A stretch of DNA of 64,000 nucleotides. Origin: Spirochaetota bacterium. GTDB lineage: Bacteria; Spirochaetota; UBA4802; UBA5550. Of the stretch, positions 26,461 to 34,694 are shown piece after piece. The stretch covers positions 62,001 to 126,000 of the forward strand of contig JAGNKX010000013.1 of the NCBI GenBank assembly GCA_017999915.1. The letters are read 5' to 3'. The first letter of the stretch is position 1. Every line of letters begins with the position of its first letter. Position numbers and translations under genes: made by a program. The notes beneath the pieces are model-generated. The model did not search any database. It saw nothing but the letters and a program-made list of their open reading frames with translations, and had not been told where the DNA came from.

Positions 26461-26830
26461 GGGTCAGAGCCCCTTAAAAGGTCCCCGCAAAGGTCGGAAC
26501 TCGCGACGATTATCGTCGAAAACAGTGACAGCTTCAGGATGAAGGGTCAGAGCCCCTTAGGAGCCCCCCGCAAAGGTCGGAACTCGCGATGATTATCGTC
26601 GAAAACAGTGACAGCTTCAGGATGAAGGGTCAGAGCCCTTTAGGAGCCCCCCGCAAAGGTCGGAACTCGCGATGATTATCGTCGAAAACAGTGACAGCTT
26701 CAGGATGAAGGGTCAGAGCCCTTTAGGAGCCCCCCCGCAAAAGATCGAAAATCGCGAAGATTGTCGCCGAAATCAGTATCAGCCTCGGGGTTAAGGGGCG
26801 AAGCCCCTTAGGAGTCCCCCCGCAGGGGTT
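26461..26830. repeat. Tandem array of 83-bp units
   Basis: Units start with GGGTCAGAGCCCCTT or a close variant at 26461, 26544, 26627 and 26710 (period 83), with a diverged fifth unit beginning near 26796. The first three units are nearly identical. Each contains GCGACGATTATCGTCGAA or a one-base variant; in unit 1 CGACGATTATCGTCG is a perfect palindrome (26504-26518). The last unit has an AAGGGGCGAAGCCCCTT hairpin. Confidence 0.88.
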
Positions 26831-26939
26831 AGTTCTTGTTACTGTTTTATAAATCTGAAACAAATATTTGTTCCAAATTTATAACTAAACGAGACTTCTA
26901 AAATTTAATATGCTACGTTACCATCAGAATTAGCCTTTA

Positions 26940-27075
26940 GCTGTGTATATTTTAGGCAAATCCTCCTAAAATATGTTTAATCACTTTATTCAGCTTAGGT
27001 GCTGAGGATTTTTCCTTAGCAAATTTTAAGGTAATACTTCTTGTTGGGCTGGTGCAACACTAGCCCTCTTTTTTT
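26940..27075 (+). ncRNA. Candidate structured small RNA
   Basis: Three consecutive stem-loops on the plus strand: ATATTTTAGG/CCTAAAATAT at 26947-26974, GCTGAGGA/TCCTTAGC at about 27001-27020, and a terminator at 27046-27075. No reading frame with a ribosome site spans it and no protein gene precedes it closely, so the terminator must serve a non-coding transcript or the distant AraC gene. The 5' end is not defined. Confidence 0.35.
27046..27075 (+). terminator. Intrinsic terminator
   Basis: Nine-pair stem GGGCTGGTG/CACTAGCCC (one G-U pair) with loop CAA, followed by TCTTTTTTT. Confidence 0.75.
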
Positions 27076-27337
27076 CCCTCATGATTATTTTTGCCCGAAT
27101 AAATTGAATAATTTAATAAAAAATGTCATATTCTAATTTCAGGTGTCAGAGTAAATTCAAGAAATCATGAATTAAGGGCCGGATCGTCTCAATGATTAAA
27201 AATTATTGTTTTTTATAAATAAAATTCGATTGATTAATCAATATTCTGCTATTTTATTATTGGAGCGCATAACATTGACCGGACAAAGGTGCTTCTTCAA
27301 GATGCTATCCGATTGATACCAGTGAGCAGGAACAGGA

Positions 27338-30109
27338 TTGAAACTAAAATTCAAATTAATCCTCACCTTCATTTCTATCATTATTGCCGCGACCCTTCCC
27401 CTTTCCCTGTTCATCCTGAACCAGCAGGAAAAACAAAAGCTCGCCCTCATAACCCACCAGGGAGAGATCAACAGCCGCATGCTGTCCCGCACCACCCTCA
27501 ATATCCTGATGATGAACGGCGGTGATATCCAGAGCTCCATGGTGGATTCCCGGGACATGATCTCCATGCTGAAGCCGCTGGCCGATGACGGCCTGGTCTA
27601 TGCCGACGCCATACTGATCTCCTCGGAAGAGAAAAACAACGGCCTTATCCTTTCCCGGTACATTGACCGGAATTTCATCAAGGGCAGCGGACCGGGGCCC
27701 AAAGTCCAGGCGCCTGACGTGGAGGCCCTGAAAAAGCATCCCGGCCATGGGGAGGTATCTTTTCCCGGTGTCGACGGCAAGTGCTATGAGTTCGTCTCCC
27801 TCGGGGCCCTCCCGGGGAAGCCGGCTGTCTGCATCGCGAGGCTCGTGTACGCGAAGTCGGTGGTGCTGGGCCCCATCAGAAGGCTCCGCCTGATGATTTA
27901 CGCGGCCATCATCGTCGCGGTCGCCCTGGCGAGCCTTCTCGGCCTGGTCCTGAGCATGTTCATTTCGCGGCCCATCGGCCACCTCATTGAGGGCGTGGAA
28001 AAGATCGGCGGCGGGGACCTGCAATACCGGATCCCGGTGACGGCGCGGGACGAACTGGGGATCCTCGGTAACACCTTCAATCACCTGGCGCAGATCGTGC
28101 AGCTGGAAATAGACCAGCTCCGCGCCGCCAACGAGGAGCTGAAGCGCCTCGACGTCCTCAAGGACGAGTTTCTCGCCAACATGTCCCACGAGCTGCGCAC
28201 GCCCCTTTACGGGATCATCGGCATCGCCGAGTCCCTCATCGGCGGCGCCGCCGGCCCCCCCACTGAGGAATCCGTCCATGACCTTTCCCTGATCGTCTCC
28301 AGCGGGAGGCGCCTGGCCGGGATGGTAAACGATATCCTCGATTTTTCCAAGCTGAAGCACCATGACATCGTCCTCAGCCGGAAGCCGGTGAATCTCTATT
28401 CCCTGGCGCAGATGGTGAAGGCCATCCTGCAGCCCATGGCGGCGAGAAAATCCCTGGATATCCGGGTCGATATCGATCCCGAGACGGCCATAGCCGACGC
28501 AGATGAGAACCGCCTCCAGCAGATCCTGCTGAACCTGATCGGCAATGCCGTGAAGTTCACCGAGGCCGGCGGCGTAACCATAACCGCGGCGCACGATTCC
28601 CCGGACAGCGGCTTTTACACCGTTACCGTCGCCGACACCGGTATCGGCATTCCCCCGGACAAGACCGGGCGGATTTTCGAGACCTTCGAGCAGGCCGACG
28701 GCTCCATCGCCCGCATATACGGCGGGACCGGCCTGGGCCTGTCCATCGCGAAAAAGCTGGTGGAGCTCCACGGCGGCAGGATATGGGTGGAATCGGAGGA
28801 GGGGACCGGCTCCCGCTTTTCCTTCACGGTCCCGGCCGCGCCGGAGGAGGCGGGGCGGGAAAGCCAGGGCCAGGGCGCGACGGGGCTCTTCGCCGATATG
28901 CCGGCGCTCTTCCAGGGGATCACCCTTGACGATATTCGCACCACCGGCACGGGAGCCAATAAGACCGGCCGGGCCCGCGGGAAGGTGCTGGTGGTGGACG
29001 ACGAGCCGGTGGTTCTCCAGGTGATGATCAATTATCTCACCCTGGAGGGCTACGAGGTCGTGACCGCCGCGAGCGGCCCCCAGGCCCTGGAGCGTCTCGA
29101 TCAGTCGTCTTTCGACCTGGTGCTTCTCGACATCATGCTTCCCCGCATCTCCGGGTACGAGGTGTGCCGCCTCATCAGGGAGAAGCTTTCCCCCTACGAG
29201 CTGCCGGTGCTCATGCTCACGGCCCGCAACAAGCCCGATGATGTCGTCGCCGGTCTCGAGGCGGGCGCCAACGACTATCTCACCAAGCCGGTCAACCGCC
29301 AGGAGCTCCTGGCCCGGGTGAGCAGCCTCATATCCCTGCAGAATTCCGTGAAGCTGAACAACGAGCTGTCCATCATAAAGCGCGACATACAGATCGCCCA
29401 TGAGATCCAGAAATCGATACTCTCCCAGGACTTCCCGGTCATCGACGGCGTGGACATAGCCCTCAAGTACGAGCCGATGACCAAGCTGGGCGGGGACTTT
29501 TACGATATCCAGATGGTGGGGCCGGGACTCCTCGGGATCCTCCTGGCCGACGTGTCGGGCCACGGCATACCGGCGGCCTTCATATGCTCGATGCTCAAGG
29601 TGGCCTACTCGTTCCACCGGCAGGACGCCGGCAACCCGTCGGTCCTCATGAGCCACATCAGCGCCACCATGCTCAATTACACCGGGGGCCAGTTCATCAC
29701 GGCGTGCTACGCCTGCATCGACCTGGCGGAGAGGAAGTTGCGCCAGTCCAACGCCGGCCACTGGCCGCTTCTCATCTGGAGGAAAAAGGAGCAGCGTCTC
29801 CTGGTGGATTTGGAAAACAGCATGCCCATCGGCTGGTACGCCGAGAAGGAGTATCCGATCATGGAGGCGGATATTCTTCCCGGCGACAGGGTTATACTGT
29901 ACACCGACGGCATCCTGGAGGCGCGCCATGCCGGGGGCAAGCTTTACGGCGAGGCGCGCTTCCATGAGTTCATCAGGACTCACCAGGACAGCAGCGCGTC
30001 GGAATTCGTCGACGCCATCTTCAAGGAGATTCTCGATTGGATCGGCGGCGACTCTGATGCGACACTGGGCGATGACATTACCGTAATCGCGGTGGATTTT
30101 CTTTCATAA
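27338..30109 (+). CDS. Hybrid histidine kinase, receiver and PP2C phosphatase
   Basis: 923 aa from a TTG preceded by GAGCAGGAACAGGA. Order: an extracytoplasmic sensor between two membrane helices (about 7-25 and 185-210), HAMP, HisKA with His284 in [10 protein letters not shown], ATPase ([23 protein letters not shown]), receiver with Asp598 in LLDIMLP, and from about residue 690 a SpoIIE/RsbU-type PP2C phosphatase ([42 protein letters not shown]). The metal-binding Asp residues are present. The likely role is to dephosphorylate STAS proteins in partner switching, with phosphatase activity set by the phospho-relay (inference). Two STAS genes follow immediately, but no RsbW-like kinase gene is nearby. 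Confidence 0.9.
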   Translation: MKLKFKLILTFISIIIAATLPLSLFILNQQEKQKLALITHQGEINSRMLSRTTLNILMMNGGDIQSSMVDSRDMISMLKPLADDGLVYADAILISSEEKNNGLILSRYIDRNFIKGSGPGPKVQAPDVEALKKHPGHGEVSFPGVDGKCYEFVSLGALPGKPAVCIARLVYAKSVVLGPIRRLRLMIYAAIIVAVALASLLGLVLSMFISRPIGHLIEGVEKIGGGDLQYRIPVTARDELGILGNTFNHLAQIVQLEIDQLRAANEELKRLDVLKDEFLANMSHELRTPLYGIIGIAESLIGGAAGPPTEESVHDLSLIVSSGRRLAGMVNDILDFSKLKHHDIVLSRKPVNLYSLAQMVKAILQPMAARKSLDIRVDIDPETAIADADENRLQQILLNLIGNAVKFTEAGGVTITAAHDSPDSGFYTVTVADTGIGIPPDKTGRIFETFEQADGSIARIYGGTGLGLSIAKKLVELHGGRIWVESEEGTGSRFSFTVPAAPEEAGRESQGQGATGLFADMPALFQGITLDDIRTTGTGANKTGRARGKVLVVDDEPVVLQVMINYLTLEGYEVVTAASGPQALERLDQSSFDLVLLDIMLPRISGYEVCRLIREKLSPYELPVLMLTARNKPDDVVAGLEAGANDYLTKPVNRQELLARVSSLISLQNSVKLNNELSIIKRDIQIAHEIQKSILSQDFPVIDGVDIALKYEPMTKLGGDFYDIQMVGPGLLGILLADVSGHGIPAAFICSMLKVAYSFHRQDAGNPSVLMSHISATMLNYTGGQFITACYACIDLAERKLRQSNAGHWPLLIWRKKEQRLLVDLENSMPIGWYAEKEYPIMEADILPGDRVILYTDGILEARHAGGKLYGEARFHEFIRTHQDSSASEFVDAIFKEILDWIGGDSDATLGDDITVIAVDFLS

Positions 30110-30125
30110 CGGGAGCGGGGTACCG

Positions 30126-30500
30126 ATGATTTCCAATATAATCCATATCGTCAACCAGCAGGCCGGCGACGTTCATTATGATAATTTCATCGTGCGTGTC
30201 ATGGCGGCCGACATGCTCGACATGGACAATGCCGGCGACATGCGGGTCTTTCTCCTCACCCTGGTCAAGGGGGGCGTGAAAAAGATCGTCATCGACATGA
30301 CGGGCCTCGATTTCATCGACAGCTCCGGCATAGGCGTTCTCATAGACGCCGCCAAGCACCTGCGCCAGCGCGGCGGCGATATCGTCATACTTTCCATGCC
30401 GGAGCGGGTGCATATCATCGTGCAGCCGGTGAGGCTGAACAGGTTCATCAAGTTTTTTGAAAGAGAGGACGAGGTCATATATTTTTTCAGGCATGTGTGA
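30126..30500 (+). CDS. STAS-domain anti-anti-sigma-type protein
   Basis: 124 aa, single STAS domain. LDFIDSSGIGVLIDAAKHL carries the Ser66-Ser67 site at which anti-anti-sigma proteins are phosphorylated. It begins 17 bp after the PP2C gene with a GGAGCGGGG site, so the phosphatase is the natural partner that would return it to the active form. It has no membrane segments. The sigma or other target it frees is not in this window unless it is sigma-28 (speculative). Confidence 0.85.
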   Translation: MISNIIHIVNQQAGDVHYDNFIVRVMAADMLDMDNAGDMRVFLLTLVKGGVKKIVIDMTGLDFIDSSGIGVLIDAAKHLRQRGGDIVILSMPERVHIIVQPVRLNRFIKFFEREDEVIYFFRHV

Positions 30501-30587
30501 TGGCCGTTCCTTCACGCGTACCGGGGGCCGCCCGCGAGGGTGTCTCCGCGCGGCGGGAATGGAGCTCATTATGAATGGGGGCGGACG

Positions 30588-30971
30588 ATGAACATACAAT
30601 TTGACATCATTAAAATTTCCCCGGTGACGCTGGACAAGATCGATTACACGACCACGGTATTCAAGCTGACCCTTCCCCAGAAGGTCGATATCGACAATTC
30701 GAACGATCTCTGGATATACCTGAAGACCCTTGTCGCGGGCGGGGCGCAGAAGATATACATCGACCTGAGAAATGTCGGCTATATCGACAGCTCGGGAATC
30801 GGCGTCTTTATCAATACCGCCAAGCTGATCCGGAAGCATAAGGGCGACATCGTGATGTCCAATGTCTCTGATGAAATCAAGAGCATATTCAAGGTGATCA
30901 AGCTTGAGGATTTTATCAGGGTATGCAATACCGATGTTGATGCGATGAAATCGTTCCGGTTTGTCCAGTGA
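30588..30971 (+). CDS. STAS-domain anti-anti-sigma-type protein
   Basis: 127 aa from the ATG at 30588, preceded by GGGGGCGG; an earlier in-frame ATG at 30540 encodes an unlikely basic extension. VGYIDSSGIGVFINTAKLI places the phosphorylatable Ser at about 68-69, and the alpha-beta pattern covers the entire STAS fold. It is paralogous to the preceding gene but clearly distinct, which implies two branches or a hetero-pair acting under one phosphatase. The longer spacer (87 bp) between the two genes shows no terminator. Confidence 0.85.
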   Translation: MNIQFDIIKISPVTLDKIDYTTTVFKLTLPQKVDIDNSNDLWIYLKTLVAGGAQKIYIDLRNVGYIDSSGIGVFINTAKLIRKHKGDIVMSNVSDEIKSIFKVIKLEDFIRVCNTDVDAMKSFRFVQ

Positions 30972-31021
30972 AGGAGGGGGATGGGCGAAGGCGACATCAT
31001 GCGGAATGAAAAGGAGTGACT

Positions 31022-32632
31022 GTGAGCGATAGGGACAAGACAAAAGAAGAGCTGATCGAGGACCTGCAGCGGCTCAGGGCCATGATCGCCGGAAGCCGGA
31101 AGCCGGGGCCGCACCCGGAAGGGATCGGCATGATCGGTTACGGCGACGAGGAGGAATGGCAGGTCATGATGGATATGCTCGGCGATTTTCTTTTTGTCGT
31201 CGACATCAGGGGAAGCATCATCAAAACCAACCCCGTGACGATACGGAGGCTCGGCTACTCCATGGAGGAGCTCCTGTCGATGAATGTCTTTGACCTGTAT
31301 CCCCCGGACCGGAAAGCCGAGGCCGAGGAAAGCTACTCCCAGATAATCATGGGTGAACGATACCTCTGCGACATCCCCTTCCGCTCAAAGGCAGGGGCGA
31401 ACATTTCCGTTGAAACGAAGGTAATGCCGGGGAAGCTGTGCGGCACCGACGTGATATTCAGCGTGTCCCGCGACGTGTCCGCCGGGAAAGCGGTGGAGTA
31501 CGAGCTCCGGTCGGCCTTCGAAAAAATGAAGTCGATACTCAGCTCCGTCGGGGCCTATATCTGGAGCGGCATCATCGACGGCGGCGGCAATTTCTCATAC
31601 ATTTACCAGTCCCCGGTGCTGGCCGATATCACCGGCAAGCCCGTGGCGTATTTTCAGCAGGGTTTTGACGCGTGGTTCGATATAATCTGCGATAACGAAC
31701 GGGAGCGGGTGAGCTCACAGTACCGGGAGCTCGTGGCCGGCCGGGTTGACCGGGGCGACGATACCTACAAGATATACCACGCGGACGGCACTATCCGGTG
31801 GGTCCGCGACATCGTGCTGGCGCGGCCCTTCGGGGACAGGCAGATTCGGCTGGACGGCGTCATCACGGACGTGACGGAGCGCCGACTGGCGATCGATGCC
31901 CTGGTGAAGTCCGAGGGGAGGCTGATGGGGATCCTCTCATCCATGACGGAGCTGGTATTCGCCTTCGACGCGGACATGCGGTTCATTTTTTACCATACCC
32001 CCGATGTGAAAAAGCTCTACCGCCAGCCCGTGGAGTTCATCGGAAAGCGTCCTGCCGACGTGATGCCGCCGGAGCAGGACGCGCAGTTCCGCGCGGCCTT
32101 TGAGACGGCCAGGACGAACGGCGAGGCGGAATTTGAATACTGGCTCGCCATGGATGGCGAGGATCGCTGCTTTTCCGCGAAGCTTTCCCCCATCGTCAAG
32201 GACGGCCAGTTCGACGGCGTTGTGGCGGTGGTGCGGGACATCACGGACGACAAGAAGCTCCAGGACGCCCTGTTCCGGTCGGAGCGGCGGTACCGGGAGC
32301 TCTTCAACAATATCCATGACGGCTCCACCTGGGTCGACATGGAGGGAAGGCTCATCGATTTCAACCAGCCCTTCGAGGATCTTCTGGGATATGAACGGGA
32401 AGAGCTCTACCTGCTGACGGTGTGGGATATCACCCCTCCAAAATGGCACGATCTTGAGAAGGGCGCCATTGACACACAATTGAGGGAACGCAGCTATTCC
32501 GACCCGTACCGCAAGGAATATATCAGAAAGGACGGAGCGATAGTTCCCGTGCTGGTCCGGAAGTATCTTTTACGGGACGAAGATGGGAACCCCGAGGGAA
32601 TGTGGGTGATTGTCCACCGGGTCGTTGAATGA
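31022..32632 (+). CDS. Protein with four PAS domains and no output domain
   Basis: 536 aa from a GTG preceded by AAGGAG; a GTG six bases upstream overlaps that site and is rejected. A coiled coil (DRDKTKEELIEDLQRLRAMI) begins the protein. Four PAS units follow at about 50-165, 170-290, 295-410 and 415-535, with PAC-like ends (IRLDGVITDVTERR, GVVAVVRDITDDKK). The frame stops directly after the fourth PAS, with no kinase, GGDEF or HTH domain. It is cytoplasmic and lies 50 bp after the second STAS gene, so it probably works in that module by protein contact. Confidence 0.8.
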   Translation: MSDRDKTKEELIEDLQRLRAMIAGSRKPGPHPEGIGMIGYGDEEEWQVMMDMLGDFLFVVDIRGSIIKTNPVTIRRLGYSMEELLSMNVFDLYPPDRKAEAEESYSQIIMGERYLCDIPFRSKAGANISVETKVMPGKLCGTDVIFSVSRDVSAGKAVEYELRSAFEKMKSILSSVGAYIWSGIIDGGGNFSYIYQSPVLADITGKPVAYFQQGFDAWFDIICDNERERVSSQYRELVAGRVDRGDDTYKIYHADGTIRWVRDIVLARPFGDRQIRLDGVITDVTERRLAIDALVKSEGRLMGILSSMTELVFAFDADMRFIFYHTPDVKKLYRQPVEFIGKRPADVMPPEQDAQFRAAFETARTNGEAEFEYWLAMDGEDRCFSAKLSPIVKDGQFDGVVAVVRDITDDKKLQDALFRSERRYRELFNNIHDGSTWVDMEGRLIDFNQPFEDLLGYEREELYLLTVWDITPPKWHDLEKGAIDTQLRERSYSDPYRKEYIRKDGAIVPVLVRKYLLRDEDGNPEGMWVIVHRVVE

Positions 32633-32677
32633 GTGGGATCCCATGGATTCGTCAGGACGCGGGATAGCAGTCGTAAA

Positions 32678-32791
32678 TTGGGGGGCATGGAGCCATCCCG
32701 CTCGTCCGCCTCGTATAACATCCATGTTGACTCGGCGGAATCGGCGACGTCCATGTCGCCTACTCGCTGGGATGGCTCCATGCCCCCCCCC
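32678..32791. repeat. Long inverted repeat
   Basis: The left arm at 32681-32699 (GGGGGCATGGAGCCATCCC) is matched by GGGATGGCTCCATGCCCCC at 32769-32787, separated by about 70 bp that contain smaller GTC and GGC repeats. It lies downstream of the PAS gene and may terminate that transcript or be a short palindromic element. Confidence 0.75.
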
Positions 32792-32843
32792 CCTAAAATT
32801 ATACTGCTTCCGGACACGAGCGATGAATTTTACATTTTTCTGG

Positions 32844-32871
32844 TTGACAATACCGCTCTGTTTAATATGTA
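32844..32871 (+). promoter_or_regulatory. Candidate promoter of the tRNA-Leu gene
   Basis: TTGACA at 32844-32849 and TATGTA at 32866-32871, 16 bp apart; a start near 32878 would lie about 17 bases before the tRNA. Confidence 0.65.
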
Positions 32872-32894
32872 GGTCATCTGTACACCAGCAGCAA

Positions 32895-32979
32895 GCCCAG
32901 GTGGTGGAATTTGGTAGACACGCATGGTTGAGGGCCATGTGGGAGTGATCCTGTGCGGGTTCAAGTCCCGCCCTGGGCA
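32895..32979 (+). tRNA. tRNA-Leu (anticodon GAG)
   Basis: Acceptor arms GCCCAGG and CCTGGGC pair fully, the anticodon stem CATGG/CCATG encloses TTGAGGG (anticodon GAG), a long variable arm follows (TGGGAGTGATCCTGT), and the T arm has GGTTCAAGTCC. Class II tRNA with discriminator A; no CCA is encoded. Confidence 0.95.
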
Positions 32980-32986
32980 AAACATA

Positions 32987-33010
32987 AGAGCCCCGTATAG
33001 GGGCTCTTTA
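32987..33010 (+). terminator. Hairpin downstream of tRNA-Leu
   Basis: AGAGCCCC and GGGGCTCT form an 8-bp stem with loop GTATA, followed by TTAGATTT. It probably ends the tRNA transcript. Confidence 0.7.
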
Positions 33011-33087
33011 GATTTATAGTTGCTGACGGAAATCTTCCAGCGGCGCTCAAGCGCCGCGCCATCAATACTATCGCAAGGGGAACTGCC

Positions 33088-33594
33088 GTGGCTACCGAAC
33101 AAACTTTAGTCCTTATCAAGCCTGACGGGCTGATCAAATCGCTCACCGGAAATATCCTTTCCAGGCTTTCCGAAACAAAGCTTATCATCATTGGCTCCAA
33201 GGTCGTGCAGGTGACGGAGGCGCTGGCGAAGGAGCACTACAAGCACCTGAGCGACAAGCCTTTTTTCCATGAGCTGGTGGAATACATCATGGGGGACGTC
33301 CACAACACCCATCGGGTCATGGCGCTGGTCTACCAGGGCGACGGCGCCATATCCAAGGTCCGCGAGATCGTCGGGGACACCAACCCTGAAAAGGCGAATC
33401 CGGTTTCCATACGCGGGGCCTACGGGCGGATTACCACGACGGGCGTTTTCGAGAACGTGGTTCACGCCTCGTCGAGCACCGAGGACGCGGAGCACGAGAT
33501 CAAGCTCTGGTTCAAGCCGTCGGAGATCGTCGGGTCCATCTATCCGGTCAAGGACGTGGTGCTGGAAAAGGTCGCCGATAAAGTCTGGGCCTGA
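33088..33594 (+). CDS. ndk: Nucleoside diphosphate kinase
   Basis: 168 aa from a GTG with AAGGGGA upstream. The enzyme moves the gamma phosphate among nucleoside triphosphates through a phospho-histidine. The N-terminal TLVLIKPDG is typical, and the catalytic His is about residue 126 in NVVHASSSTEDA, where most members have NxxHGSDS; the variant keeps His and the second and third Ser. It is longer than the usual 140-150 residues, with an extra C-terminal helix (PVKDVVLEKVADKVW). It is 30 bp from adk, so both nucleotide-balancing genes are likely co-transcribed. Confidence 0.93.
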   Translation: MATEQTLVLIKPDGLIKSLTGNILSRLSETKLIIIGSKVVQVTEALAKEHYKHLSDKPFFHELVEYIMGDVHNTHRVMALVYQGDGAISKVREIVGDTNPEKANPVSIRGAYGRITTTGVFENVVHASSSTEDAEHEIKLWFKPSEIVGSIYPVKDVVLEKVADKVWA

Positions 33595-33624
33595 GCGGCC
33601 CTCAAAAAGCCAGGAGAGAACATC

Positions 33625-34272
33625 ATGAGAATCATACTGCTGGGCGCCCCGGGCGCCGGCAAGGGCACCATATCGGAACTGCTGACGGCGCGTTACGGAA
33701 TCAGGCAGATATCGACCGGCGACATGCTCCGCAGCGCCGTGAAAGCCGGCTCGGAGCTGGGAACAACCGCCGAGGGTTACATGAAGCGCGGCGAGCTCGT
33801 GCCGGATTCCCTCATCCTGGACATCATGGAAAAGAGGCTCCAGGAGGATGACTGCCGGGCGGGGTTTATCCTCGACGGGTTTCCCCGCACCATCGGGCAG
33901 GCCGATTCCCTGAAGAAGATGCTCGAGCGCCTCGGCATGAAGATGGACGCCATCGTCAATCTCGAGGTGCCGGAGGATGTTATAGTCCGGAGGCTCACCT
34001 CGCGCCGGACCTGCTCAAACCGCGACTGCCAGGCTATATACAACATCCACACCAAGCCTTCAAAGAAGGAAGGGATCTGCGACAAGTGCGGCAGTCCCAC
34101 GGTACAGCGGGACGACGAGACCGAGGAGGCGATCAAGCAGCGCCTCGCGACGTACGGGGAAAAGACCGCTCCCCTCATCGAGTATTACCGCCATGATCCT
34201 GCCTTCATTTCGGCCCCGTCGATCACGCCGGAGCCGGCGATGGAGGCCATCAGGGCGCGCCTGGGCCGTTGA
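33625..34272 (+). CDS. adk: Adenylate kinase
   Basis: 215 aa, the long form. The P-loop GAPGAGKGT is at residues 7-15 and the AMP-binding segment (ISTGDMLR), DGFPRT and the LID domain are complete. The LID carries four Cys (CSNRDC and CDKC) that would bind zinc. A good AGGAGA site precedes the ATG. It follows ndk and precedes two tRNA-Ser genes on the same strand. Confidence 0.97.
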   Translation: MRIILLGAPGAGKGTISELLTARYGIRQISTGDMLRSAVKAGSELGTTAEGYMKRGELVPDSLILDIMEKRLQEDDCRAGFILDGFPRTIGQADSLKKMLERLGMKMDAIVNLEVPEDVIVRRLTSRRTCSNRDCQAIYNIHTKPSKKEGICDKCGSPTVQRDDETEEAIKQRLATYGEKTAPLIEYYRHDPAFISAPSITPEPAMEAIRARLGR

Positions 34273-34393
34273 AAGGTCCGGTGGGGAGCCGCGAAAAAAT
34301 ACTTTACAAATAGGCACCCCTGTTAAGCATACTACGTTATTGATGGGGCCGTCGAACGCGAGAAGCGGGACCGGCCATGTTCAATTAAAAACT

Positions 34394-34480
34394 GGAGAGA
34401 TGCCCGAGCTGGCCGAAGGGGACGGTCTCGAAAATCGTTGTGGGCTTTGCTCACCGAGGGTTCGAATCCCTCTCTCTCCG
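34394..34480 (+). tRNA. tRNA-Ser (anticodon CGA)
   Basis: Acceptor GGAGAGA pairs with TCTCTCC. The stem ACGGT/ATCGT (one mismatch pair G-T) encloses CTCGAAA with anticodon CGA. A long variable arm follows and the T arm has GGTTCGAATCC. Discriminator G; no CCA encoded. Confidence 0.93.
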
Positions 34481-34522
34481 CTGTTATAAGTCGAAAGCGC
34501 GCAGTCCCTTGCGCGCCAACCT

Positions 34523-34607
34523 GGAGAGGTGTCCGAGAGGCCGAAGGAGCACGGTTGGAAACCGTGTGTGGCGTAAGCCACCGGGGGTTCGAATCCCCCC
34601 TTCTCCG
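34523..34607 (+). tRNA. tRNA-Ser (anticodon GGA)
   Basis: Acceptor GGAGAGG pairs with CTTCTCC allowing one mismatch. The stem CACGG/CCGTG encloses TTGGAAA with anticodon GGA. The variable arm is TGTGGCGTAAGCCACC and the T arm has GGTTCGAATCC. No CCA encoded. Confidence 0.94.
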
Positions 34608-34694
34608 AAGAATCTAATCCTTGAGTTTGACCTCATCCCCGGCAGGGGACCGGGGGCATAGTATCTATTAAGGATAAAGGATCGCCAAAAACCC

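Larger units (their letters stand above)
26362..27337. other. 976-bp intergenic region with repeats and possible RNA
   Basis: No protein gene seen. It holds the 83-bp tandem array (26461-26830), an AT-rich stretch with the palindrome AACAAATATTTGTT near 26857-26874, a structured segment ending in a terminator (26940-27075), and about 250 bp of AT-rich sequence before the next gene. Confidence 0.6.

Noticed and set aside
26461-26830. CRISPR array
   Set aside because: The whole 83-bp unit repeats, with no variable spacers and no cas gene in the window.
34608-34694. SRP RNA between tRNA-Ser and dnaX
   Set aside because: That location is common for it, but the 87-bp gap is too short and the conserved GGAAGCAG tetraloop helix is not present.
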